The notes under the pieces are model-generated. The model did no database searches. It was not told where the DNA came from and saw nothing but the letters and a program-made list of their open reading frames with translations. A DNA stretch of 64,000 nucleotides from Aliarcobacter thereius LMG 24486 (lineage in GTDB: Bacteria; Campylobacterota; Campylobacteria; Campylobacterales; Arcobacteraceae): NCBI RefSeq assembly GCF_004214815.1, contig NZ_CP035926.1, forward strand, positions 1 through 64,000. Reading direction: 5' to 3'. The position numbers and the translations under genes are program-made. Positions 17,661 through 25,019 of the stretch are shown here, one piece after another; the first letter of the stretch is position 1; each line of letters begins with the position of its first letter.

Positions 17661-18353
17661 TTATATAACTCTATTTCTTTTTTGTTTACCATTAAAAAGG
17701 TAAACAGCAAGAAGTGTAATAAAACTCATAACAATCATAATTAAGCTATAAATATGAGCATTTTTATAATCAAGTATTTCAACAAACTCATAAATAGCAA
17801 TAGCAGCAACTCTTGTTTCGTTTGGAATACTTCCACCAATCATTAAAACAACTCCAAACTCTCCAACAGTATGAGCAAAAGTTATGATTAGAGCTGTAAG
17901 AAGTGATGGTTTGATATTTGGTAAAGCTATTAGTAAAACAGTTTTAAATTTACTTTTTCCACTAATATAACTTGCTTCTATCATATTTTTATTTAGGCTT
18001 TCAAAACCACTTTGAAGTGGTTGAACCATAAAAGGAAGGCTATAAAGACAACTTGCAATTATTATTCCATTTAGATTAAAAACTAAACTAATACCAAAAT
18101 AGTTTTGAAAAAATTGTCCAATAGGAGAATTGTGAGATAATCCCCAAAGCAAATAAAATCCTAAAACAGTTGGAGGAACAACTAAAGGCATAGTGCAAAG
18201 TGCTTCAATAAATGGTTTCGATTTTGACTTTGTTTGTGATAAATACCAAGCAAGAGGCATACATAAAACAAACAAAATCAAAGTTGTAATTAGAGCTAAT
18301 TTAAAAGATAATGTAAAAGGTGCATAATCTACACTTAATAAATATTCAATCAT
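17661..18353 (-). CDS. modB: Molybdate ABC transporter permease ModB
   Basis: 230 residues with five to six membrane segments. MPLVVPPTVLGFYLLWGL near 55-72 and the EAA-type loop around EASYISGKSKFKTVLLIALPNIKPSLLTALIITFAHTVGEFG near 126-167 are typical of ModB/CysT permeases. It would form the channel with ModC and receive molybdate from ModA. The start overlaps the Mop-protein gene by 8 bp and the stop abuts modC. Confidence 0.93.
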   Translation of the reverse strand: MIEYLLSVDYAPFTLSFKLALITTLILFVLCMPLAWYLSQTKSKSKPFIEALCTMPLVVPPTVLGFYLLWGLSHNSPIGQFFQNYFGISLVFNLNGIIIASCLYSLPFMVQPLQSGFESLNKNMIEASYISGKSKFKTVLLIALPNIKPSLLTALIITFAHTVGEFGVVLMIGGSIPNETRVAAIAIYEFVEILDYKNAHIYSLIMIVMSFITLLAVYLFNGKQKRNRVI

Positions 18354-18738
18354 TTAAAATCCTATAAATTGATAAATCACTAGCTTTTATTAAAATATTT
18401 ACTTCATCATTCTCTTTTAAGTTTAATCTCTCTTTAGAATTTTTTGTAATTATACTTTCAAGCTTTGTACTGTTTATCTCTAAAATAATATTTGATAAAA
18501 GTTCTCCACTATTTATAGAGATAATTTTTGCAAGAGCTTGGTTTGATAAGCTAATATCTTCAATATGTTTTTTTGAAATAGATATATTTGTAGGTTTTAC
18601 AAGTAGCTCAACTTTTGAACCTACTTGTAAATTTTCAATTAAATCTAAACTCATCATCTTAAAAATATTATTATAAAAATCAAACTCAATAATATTTAAA
18701 CTATCACTAGAATGAATATTTTTTACTCTTGCAATCAT
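18346..18738 (-). CDS. TOBE/Mop molybdate-binding protein
   Basis: 130 residues with two TOBE/Mop-like halves (about 1-62 and 66-130). The second has the familiar pattern NQALAKIISINSGELLSNIILEI, ending in VNILIKASDLSIYR. Such proteins bind oxyanions as oligomers and store molybdate or help regulate it. It lies between modA (13 bp) and modB (8-bp overlap), a common place for a ModG-like protein. The first half is more diverged than the second. Confidence 0.82.
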   Translation of the reverse strand: MIARVKNIHSSDSLNIIEFDFYNNIFKMMSLDLIENLQVGSKVELLVKPTNISISKKHIEDISLSNQALAKIISINSGELLSNIILEINSTKLESIITKNSKERLNLKENDEVNILIKASDLSIYRILND

Positions 18739-18751
18739 ATTTACTCTTTTA

Positions 18752-19498
18752 TTATTTTACTAAATATCCAAAATCAACAAATATCTTTTTTGCTTTAGGG
18801 CTTAGGATAAAATCATAAAAAGCTCTAGCTTCTTTGTTCTGTTTTGCTCTATTTAAAATAACAATTCCTTGGTCAATTGGAGTATATAATTTTGGGTCAA
18901 CACTTACCCAGTCAATATTCTCTTTGTATTGAGACATTTTTTCATCATATAAAGATGATTTTGCAATAAATCCTACTTCTGCAGCTGTTAAAGCATAAGT
19001 TACAGCTTGAGAGATTGATTCTGCATAGATTAGTTTTGATTCAATATCATCATAAACTTTTGCATTTTTAAATGCTTCAACAGATGCTGTTCCATATGGA
19101 GCAGTCTTTGGATTTGCAATTGCAACTTTTATAACTTTTTTATCTGTTACAATATTAATACCTTTTGAAAGGTCAAGTTTTTTTGAACTTAGCATTGCTA
19201 AACTACCTTGAGCATAAAGCACAGGTTCTGTTACAGTTAATTTTTTATTATATAAATTTTCAGGGAATTTCATATTTGCACTCATAAATATATCAAATGG
19301 AGCTCCATTTTCAATTTGTGCTGTAAATTTTCCACTACTTCCTAAAGTTACTTGAACTTTTGTATCTGGATTTGTTTTGTTAAATTCTGCAATTAAATCG
19401 TTGATTGCATAAGATACATTCGCTGCAACTGCTATATTTATTGTTCCTGCAAAAACACTTGAACATAAAAATGCAAATACTAAAACTATTTTTTTCAT
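18752..19498 (-). CDS. modA: Molybdate-binding periplasmic protein ModA
   Basis: 248 residues with a signal peptide (MKKIVLVFAFLCSSVFA). The mature part begins INIAVAANVSYAINDL, the ModA hallmark, with SSGKFTAQIENGAPFDIFMSAN near 54-75 and FIAKSSL near 180. It binds molybdate or tungstate in the periplasm and hands it to ModBC. A ribosome site AAGGAT lies before the ATG. It follows modE by 9 bp, so the transporter is probably co-transcribed with its regulator. Confidence 0.95.
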   Translation of the reverse strand: MKKIVLVFAFLCSSVFAGTINIAVAANVSYAINDLIAEFNKTNPDTKVQVTLGSSGKFTAQIENGAPFDIFMSANMKFPENLYNKKLTVTEPVLYAQGSLAMLSSKKLDLSKGINIVTDKKVIKVAIANPKTAPYGTASVEAFKNAKVYDDIESKLIYAESISQAVTYALTAAEVGFIAKSSLYDEKMSQYKENIDWVSVDPKLYTPIDQGIVILNRAKQNKEARAFYDFILSPKAKKIFVDFGYLVK

Positions 19499-19507
19499 AT
19501 TTTATCC

Positions 19508-20290
19508 TTATCTACCTATCATAATATCAGATGCTTTTATAATAGCATCAACTTCAAGACCAACTTCTAAACCTAAATTTTTTACAGAATTTGTAGTTAC
19601 AATAGTTACTATTTTATCTGTATTTCCAATATCTATAACAACTTCAGAGTTTACATCACTGCTATTTATAGCTTCAATTTTTCCTCTTAAGCAGTTTCTA
19701 GCACTAACTTTTAGACTAGTATCAGTTGAAATCAGAACATTGCTTGATTTGATTAAAGCAACAACTTCATCATTTTTTTCTAAATCAAGATTCTCAACAG
19801 ATGTAAGAGTAATAACACTTACAAGCTCTTTTCCACTTTTAAGTTTTAAAGTAAGTTCTGCATTTACTGCGCCTTTGTTTATATTTGAAACAACAGCAAT
19901 AATTTGGTTTCTAGCACTAATTTGCATTGATAATCTCCTAATTGTTTTTAGAGTTCCGCTATTTAGATCTGTAATTCTATGTAGGTTTTCCAAGAATTTC
20001 TTTTGTTCCTCTTTTAAAAGAAAATATGTATTTAAAAGATTCTCTCCATAAGAAGTTAGCTTTGTTCCACCACCACCAACACCACCAGTTTCTCTTATTA
20101 CTATTGGAGTATTTGATAAATTATTCATATCTTCAATAGCTTCCCAAGCTGCTTTATAGCTAAGTGGAACTTCTTTTGATGCTTTATTGATTGAACCTGT
20201 TTTTTTAATTGCATTTAAAAGAGCGATTCTTTTTTCAAGTAAAAAAGGTTTGTCAAAAAGTTCTAAAGTCAAGTTTGATGAAATTTGCAT
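19508..20290 (-). CDS. modE: Molybdate-responsive regulator ModE
   Basis: 260 residues: an N-terminal LysR-like winged helix (INKASKEVPLSYKAAWEAIEDMN near 37-59, then GGVGGGGTKLT near 73) and two C-terminal Mop/TOBE domains (about 124-186 and 195-258) that bind molybdate. In E. coli Mo-bound ModE represses modABC and activates Mo-enzyme genes. Here it is the first gene of the block, and a ModE-like palindrome lies 12-33 bases before its start codon, so autoregulation of the whole operon is likely. Confidence 0.94.
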   Translation of the reverse strand: MQISSNLTLELFDKPFLLEKRIALLNAIKKTGSINKASKEVPLSYKAAWEAIEDMNNLSNTPIVIRETGGVGGGGTKLTSYGENLLNTYFLLKEEQKKFLENLHRITDLNSGTLKTIRRLSMQISARNQIIAVVSNINKGAVNAELTLKLKSGKELVSVITLTSVENLDLEKNDEVVALIKSSNVLISTDTSLKVSARNCLRGKIEAINSSDVNSEVVIDIGNTDKIVTIVTTNSVKNLGLEVGLEVDAIIKASDIMIGR

Positions 20291-20301
20291 AAAAATCCTT
20301 T

Positions 20302-20339
20302 GTTATATACAGATTTACATAACGACACAAAATATTATC
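20302..20339 (-). promoter_or_regulatory. modE promoter with ModE operator
   Basis: The inverted repeat GTTATATA-N6-TACATAAC spans 20302-20323; seven of eight positions in each arm are symmetric, and it resembles the TATAT/ATATA operator known for E. coli ModE. A minus-strand -10 element, GATAAT, lies at 20339-20334, so transcription would start next to the operator and bound ModE would block it. AAGGAT before the ATG is the ribosome site. The same arm sequence recurs at 16769-16790. Confidence 0.65.
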
Positions 20340-20352
20340 TTTATGTAGCTTA

Positions 20353-20368
20353 AGTTATAATGATAACT
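20353..20368. promoter_or_regulatory. Second palindrome upstream of modE
   Basis: AGTTAT-AATG-ATAACT is a perfect 6-bp inverted repeat with a 4-bp spacer. It falls where the -35 region of the modE promoter would be, so it could be an operator for another regulator. It has a slight likeness to a Fur-type site (ATAATGATAA) but is not a good match. No binding protein can be named. Confidence 0.35.
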
Positions 20369-20446
20369 CAAATTAGGTAAAAAAATCGAAAAAAATATAA
20401 ATTGATTAAATTAGTTTAAAAACCTAAACAAGAATAAATAAAAAAC

Positions 20447-20543
20447 TGCTATAATTTCGCAATTTTAATATATATTGATAAGTGATGAGTATAAAACTTA
20501 CAGAAAAGTTTAACTAAAACGCCTATACTCATCGCTTATTAAT
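20447..20543 (+). ncRNA. Candidate small RNA with 20-bp stem
   Basis: An extended -10 promoter, TGCTATAAT, is at 20447-20455 on the plus strand with no gene ahead of it. The RNA would begin near 20462 and fold 20474-20493 against 20524-20543 as 20 bp with two G-U pairs; on the minus strand those become A-C mismatches, so the plus-strand RNA is the better fold. Within the loop, 20494-20499 pairs with 20506-20511. It overlaps the 3' end of the LysR gene in antisense. No T-tract follows the stem, so the 3' end is unknown. Confidence 0.4.
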
Positions 20544-21369
20544 CAAAAACTATCTCTTTTAAATAATCACTAATTTTTGGAATATTATCAACTCTACAAA
20601 CTAGACAAGTAGGAATATTTGCTTCACTTTTTGGTAAAATAGTAATTTTTATATCTTTATCATATCCCATTTTTCTTACAAGACTTAAAGGAAGTAAAGA
20701 TTTTCCCATTCCCACTTTGATACAAGAGAGAATTGTTTCTAGGTTTCCAAAAGATAAGGATTTTTCTACATAAATATTTTTTTCTTTATAGTAGTTTTTT
20801 AAAAATTCATCATAAACACAACCTTCTTTAAAAGTAAGTGTAACATTTGGAACATTTTTCTTTTTTGGTTCTAAAATTGCTATCTCTTCTTCAAATTTTT
20901 TTAAAACTTTTAGATTTTTATTTTTAGGTTCACCACTTATAAAAGCAATATCTACTTTATAATCAAGAATTAACTCATAGATATCTTTTGTAGTTCCAGT
21001 AAAAAGTTCAAGCTGTGTATTTGGAAAATCATTATGAAGTTGTAATAAAAAAGGAGAAATTCTAACAGCTGCATTACAATCTGTTGAACCAATTTTAAGA
21101 GAGTTCATACTATTTTCATTTTTTAAGCTTTTTATAGAGTTTTCCATTTTATGAACAATCTCTAAAGCTTGAGGATAAAATAGCTCACCATTATTTGTCA
21201 ATATTACACCTTTTGGAACTCTATAAAATAGCTCTGTATCAAGTATTTTTTCAAGTTGTTTTACTCTTGAAGTTGCATTTGATTGTGAGCATTTTAGTTC
21301 ATTTGATGCAAGAGAAATACTTTTATTATCTGCAACAGATATAAAAACTTTTAATAAATTAAGATCCAT
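20539..21369 (-). CDS. LysR-family transcriptional regulator
   Basis: A LysR regulator of 276 residues from the start chosen here. The reading frame extends to an ATG at 21396 without a ribosome site; the ATG at 21369 (MDLNLLKVFISVADNKS) has AAGGA 8 bases upstream and gives the normal family N-terminus. The winged helix holds SISLASNELKCSQSNATSRVKQLEKILDTELF; the rest is the effector-binding domain (GSTDCNAAVRISP and onward). It is divergent from the MFS gene, which it probably controls. The effector is unknown. Confidence 0.88.
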   Translation of the reverse strand: MDLNLLKVFISVADNKSISLASNELKCSQSNATSRVKQLEKILDTELFYRVPKGVILTNNGELFYPQALEIVHKMENSIKSLKNENSMNSLKIGSTDCNAAVRISPFLLQLHNDFPNTQLELFTGTTKDIYELILDYKVDIAFISGEPKNKNLKVLKKFEEEIAILEPKKKNVPNVTLTFKEGCVYDEFLKNYYKEKNIYVEKSLSFGNLETILSCIKVGMGKSLLPLSLVRKMGYDKDIKITILPKSEANIPTCLVCRVDNIPKISDYLKEIVFD

Positions 21370-21406
21370 ATCATTTTTCCTTATATCATCTATCATTATT
21401 GATTAT

Positions 21407-21436
21407 TTGACATAGAATAACCCTTAGTGATATGAT
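21407..21436 (+). promoter_or_regulatory. Sigma-70-type promoter for the MFS gene
   Basis: TTGACA at 21407-21412 and TATGAT at 21431-21436 are separated by 18 bp and point to the MFS gene at 21467. The -35 lies inside TTATTTGACATAGAATAA (21403-21420), whose ends TTATT/AATAA are symmetric, as in a LysR-type T-N11-A site. This fits control by the divergent LysR protein. Confidence 0.5.
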
Positions 21437-21466
21437 AACAAATATTTGACTTAAGAGAGATGAGAG

Positions 21467-22648
21467 ATGTTAAAGATTTTTGATAGAAATAATAATATTG
21501 CAATATTAATTGCTGGAATATTTTCAATTATAATTGGATTAGGAGTTGCTAGATTTGCATTTACTGGATTAATTCCAGCTATGCTTGAAGATTATTTGAG
21601 TATTAAATTTGTAGGAATTTTAGCTTCATTAAATTTTGCTGGATATTTAGCAGGATCAATTTTTTCTATGTTTGTAAAAGATATAAATGTAAAAGTTTAT
21701 CTTTATAGATTAGGAGTTTTTCTTGCAATCTCTAGTACTTTCGTTTTAGCTTTTAGTGATAACAATACATTTTGGATAATTTCAAGAGTTTTAGGAGGAT
21801 TTGCGGGAGCTATGTGTTTAATTGTAGGAACAGCTATTGTTATGCAGAAACTTACAATTAAAAGTAAAACAAAAGCTATGGGAATACATTTTAGTGGAAT
21901 TGGTTTTTCTATTTTAACAACAGATTTAATAGCAAGATTTTTCCTAAGTTTAGATTACACTTGGAGAGATTCTTGGGCTATTTTGGCAATATTTGCACTT
22001 ATATTATCATTTTATAGTGTTTATATTTTATCTTTTGATAAAGAGGTAAAACAAAATGCTGTTAAAGTAAAATTTGATTTTTCTTTGTTTACACCATTTG
22101 TAATTGTTTTGATTATGGCATATTTTGCAGAAGGTATAGGATTTGTAGTTCAAGCTACATTTTTGCCAGATATTATAAATAATCTTCCAGGACTTGAGGG
22201 ATATGGAAGTATTACTTGGACTTTAGTTGGACTTGCTGGAATTCCATCTTGTATAGTTTGGATGCTTCTTGCACATAGATTTGGAAGTTCAAATATAATT
22301 ATAATTGCACTTTTACTTCAAGCAGTTGGAATATTAATTCCAGTCTTTAGTTCAAATATCTATTTTAATTTTTTAAGTGGTATTTTATATGGTGGAACAT
22401 TTATAGGACTTGTTGCTCTTTTTATGAATTTAGGTGGTCAGCTTTCTCGTGGAAATCCAGTTGTTCTAATGGGAGCTATGACATCTTCTTATGGAATAGG
22501 ACAAGTTGTAGCACCACTTTATAGTATATATTTTATTGAAAAATATGGAAACTATGATTATGCACTTATTTTAACAGCTCTTATTGTTATTGGAGGAGCT
22601 TTTATACTTTTATTAGCTAAAAAATTTGAACCAAGTGATATCTCTTAA
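21467..22648 (+). CDS. YbfB/YjiJ-family MFS transporter
   Basis: 393 residues with about twelve membrane segments. GLGVARFAFTGLIPAML at about 24-40 matches the start of YbfB/YjiJ family MFS proteins; AGYLAGSIFSMF, SRVLGGFAGAMCLIVGTAIVM and a GIGQVVAPLYSIYF near 347 are also typical. The substrate is unknown. It is transcribed divergently from the LysR gene across about 100 bp that holds a good promoter. It converges with the pseudouridine synthase gene, 12 bp apart. Confidence 0.85.
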   Translation: MLKIFDRNNNIAILIAGIFSIIIGLGVARFAFTGLIPAMLEDYLSIKFVGILASLNFAGYLAGSIFSMFVKDINVKVYLYRLGVFLAISSTFVLAFSDNNTFWIISRVLGGFAGAMCLIVGTAIVMQKLTIKSKTKAMGIHFSGIGFSILTTDLIARFFLSLDYTWRDSWAILAIFALILSFYSVYILSFDKEVKQNAVKVKFDFSLFTPFVIVLIMAYFAEGIGFVVQATFLPDIINNLPGLEGYGSITWTLVGLAGIPSCIVWMLLAHRFGSSNIIIIALLLQAVGILIPVFSSNIYFNFLSGILYGGTFIGLVALFMNLGGQLSRGNPVVLMGAMTSSYGIGQVVAPLYSIYFIEKYGNYDYALILTALIVIGGAFILLLAKKFEPSDIS

Positions 22649-22660
22649 AATTTAAAAGAT

Positions 22661-23563
22661 TCACATTATTTGATTTAAAATATCTTGATTTTTTGAGTAA
22701 AGCTTATAAGTAATTCCTTTATAGGGAAACTCAAGATGATTTGCATGAAGCCAAAGTCTATTTGAACCTGTAACTTTAAATCTATCTTCTTTACTTAGAG
22801 TTTTATTTAGATAGTTTTCAGCATTTATATCATCAACACCATAAATTGGGTCTCCTAAAATTGTGTGACCTATTGAGTGAAGATGAACTCTTATTTGGTG
22901 TTGTCTTCCTGTAAGTGGAATTGCTTCAATTAAAGTAAGATCTCTTTCTTTATTATAAAAAATAGGTTTTATAATAGTAATTGACTCTTTCCCACCTTCA
23001 TTTTCGCTGCAAACTTTCATTCTAACACCAATTAAAAGCCCTTCTCTATCAAGAGCTTTATCTATTCTTATCTCATTTTTAACTTTACCATTTACAATAG
23101 CTAAATAAGATTTATGATACTTTTTATCTTGAAACATATCTTTTAGTTCTATTTCACTCTTTTTATTTTTCCCAACAATTACTAAACCACTTGTTTCTGC
23201 ATCAATTCTATGAATTAGATTTGCATTTTCTCCAAAGTGATAACGAATTTCATCAAGTAATGAATACTCTGTATTTTTTGAAATTGGGTGAACCATTAAA
23301 TGTGTTGGTTTATCAAAAATTGCAAAATCTTGAAATTCTAATAATGGTTTTAAACCTCTTGTATGACCTTCAAAAAGTGCTATAAATATGAACTCTGTTG
23401 GGATTGTTTCCCCTGTCTTTATACTATTCATATTTTCATCAAAAACTCTTCCTTTTGAGACAAGTCTTTGTGCTATTCTGCCCTCTATATCAAGGTTGTG
23501 TACCAAAAAAGCTTGTATTCTTTTATCTTTTATAGCTTTATATTTCTTAAGTGTAAATGCCAA
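22661..23563 (-). CDS. RluA-family RNA pseudouridine synthase
   Basis: 300 residues. The N-terminus has an S4-like segment (FLVHNLDIEGRIAQRLVSKGRVF) and the catalytic domain has HRIDAETSGLVIVGKN near 131, with the catalytic Asp, then LTGRQHQIRVHLHSIGHTILGDPIYG near 217. It isomerises uridine to pseudouridine in rRNA or tRNA. The exact target position cannot be told apart among RluA, RluC and RluD. It is a single gene between convergent and divergent neighbours. Confidence 0.9.
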   Translation of the reverse strand: MAFTLKKYKAIKDKRIQAFLVHNLDIEGRIAQRLVSKGRVFDENMNSIKTGETIPTEFIFIALFEGHTRGLKPLLEFQDFAIFDKPTHLMVHPISKNTEYSLLDEIRYHFGENANLIHRIDAETSGLVIVGKNKKSEIELKDMFQDKKYHKSYLAIVNGKVKNEIRIDKALDREGLLIGVRMKVCSENEGGKESITIIKPIFYNKERDLTLIEAIPLTGRQHQIRVHLHSIGHTILGDPIYGVDDINAENYLNKTLSKEDRFKVTGSNRLWLHANHLEFPYKGITYKLYSKNQDILNQIM

Positions 23564-23675
23564 ATATTTTCCTTAGATTTTATCTTATATTTTGTTCTAC
23601 TTGGATATAGTTCAAATTCAAAATTAATACAATTTTATTATAAATTTTATAGAAATATGATTAGAAGGGTAATTT

Positions 23676-25004
23676 ATGGTTGAAAGATATGCTAGAGAAC
23701 AAATGAGTTCTAAATGGACACAAGAGGCAAGATATGCAGCTTGGTTAGAAGTAGAAAAAGCAGCTGTAAAAGCTTGGAATAAATTAGGTCTTATACCAGA
23801 TAGCGACTGCGAGAAAATAGTAAAAAATGCAAAATTTTCTGTTGAGAGGATTGAAGAGATTGAAGCAATCACTAAACATGATTTAATAGCATTTAATACA
23901 AGTGTAAGTGAGAGTTTAGGAGAAGAGTCAAGATGGTTTCATTATGGAATGACATCTTCAGATGCTGTTGATACAGGTGTTGCTTTACAAATGAGAGACT
24001 CTTTAGAAATTATTATTGATGATGTAAAAATGCTTATGGAATCTATTAAAAAAAGAGCCGAAGAGCATAAATATACTTTAATGGTAGGAAGAAGCCATGG
24101 AATTCATGGAGAGCCAATTACATTTGGATTAACTCTTGCAGTTTGGTATGATGAAGTTAAAAGACATCTAAAAAATCTTGAAGATACTATGGAAGTAATT
24201 GCTGTTGGACAAATAAGTGGAGCTATGGGAAATTTTGCTCATGCACCTTTAGAACTTGAAGAGTATGCTATGGCAGAACTTGGATTAAAACCAGAGCCTT
24301 GTTCTAATCAAGTTATACATAGAGATAGATATGCAAGACTTGCTACTACTTTAGCACTATTAGCTTCAAGTGTAGAAAAATTTGCTGTTCAAGTAAGACA
24401 TCTTCAAAGAACAGAAGTTTATGAAGCAGAAGAGTATTTTGCAGCTGGACAAAAAGGAAGTTCAGCAATGCCACATAAAAGAAATCCAATATTAACTGAA
24501 AATATAACAGGACTTGCAAGAATGATAAGAGCTTATTGTATTCCAGCATTGGAAAATGTTGCACTTTGGCATGAAAGAGATATTTCTCACTCTTCAACAG
24601 AGAGATTTTGGTTACCAGATGCATTTATTACAACAGATTTTATGCTTCATAGAATGAACAGCGTTATTGCAAATCTTACAGTAATGCCTGAAAATATGAT
24701 GAAAAATCTAAATCTTACAGGTGGATTGGTGTTTTCTCAAAGAGTTTTACTTGAGCTTCCAAAAGCAGGAGTAAGTAGAGAAGATGCTTATAAAATAGTT
24801 CAAAGAAATGCTATGAAAGTTTGGGAAGGTATCCAAAAAGGAAAAGCAACAACAGATGAAAATGGTGATTCACTATATTTACAATATTTATTAGCTGATG
24901 AAGATTTAAGAAATAGTTTAAGTGAAGAAAAAATTAGAGAGTGCTTTAATTTTGACTATTACACAAAAAATGTTGATGCAATTTATAACAGAGTATTCAA
25001 ATAA
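23676..25004 (+). CDS. purB: Adenylosuccinate lyase
   Basis: PurB catalyses two fumarate-releasing steps, in IMP synthesis (SAICAR to AICAR) and AMP synthesis (adenylosuccinate to AMP). The 442 residues are full length and carry the superfamily signature GSSAMPHKRNP near 263, TSSDAVDTG near 92 and the HDLIAF segment near 67. AAGGG precedes the ATG by 6 bases. nrdA begins 15 bp after the stop, so nucleotide genes purB, nrdA and nrdB probably form one transcript. Confidence 0.97.
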   Translation: MVERYAREQMSSKWTQEARYAAWLEVEKAAVKAWNKLGLIPDSDCEKIVKNAKFSVERIEEIEAITKHDLIAFNTSVSESLGEESRWFHYGMTSSDAVDTGVALQMRDSLEIIIDDVKMLMESIKKRAEEHKYTLMVGRSHGIHGEPITFGLTLAVWYDEVKRHLKNLEDTMEVIAVGQISGAMGNFAHAPLELEEYAMAELGLKPEPCSNQVIHRDRYARLATTLALLASSVEKFAVQVRHLQRTEVYEAEEYFAAGQKGSSAMPHKRNPILTENITGLARMIRAYCIPALENVALWHERDISHSSTERFWLPDAFITTDFMLHRMNSVIANLTVMPENMMKNLNLTGGLVFSQRVLLELPKAGVSREDAYKIVQRNAMKVWEGIQKGKATTDENGDSLYLQYLLADEDLRNSLSEEKIRECFNFDYYTKNVDAIYNRVFK

Positions 25005-25019
25005 ATTAGGGGATTACTT

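Noticed and set aside
20353-20368. A Fur box before modE
   Set aside because: Only a short ATAATGATAA-like run matches; the repeat is a simple 6-4-6 palindrome.
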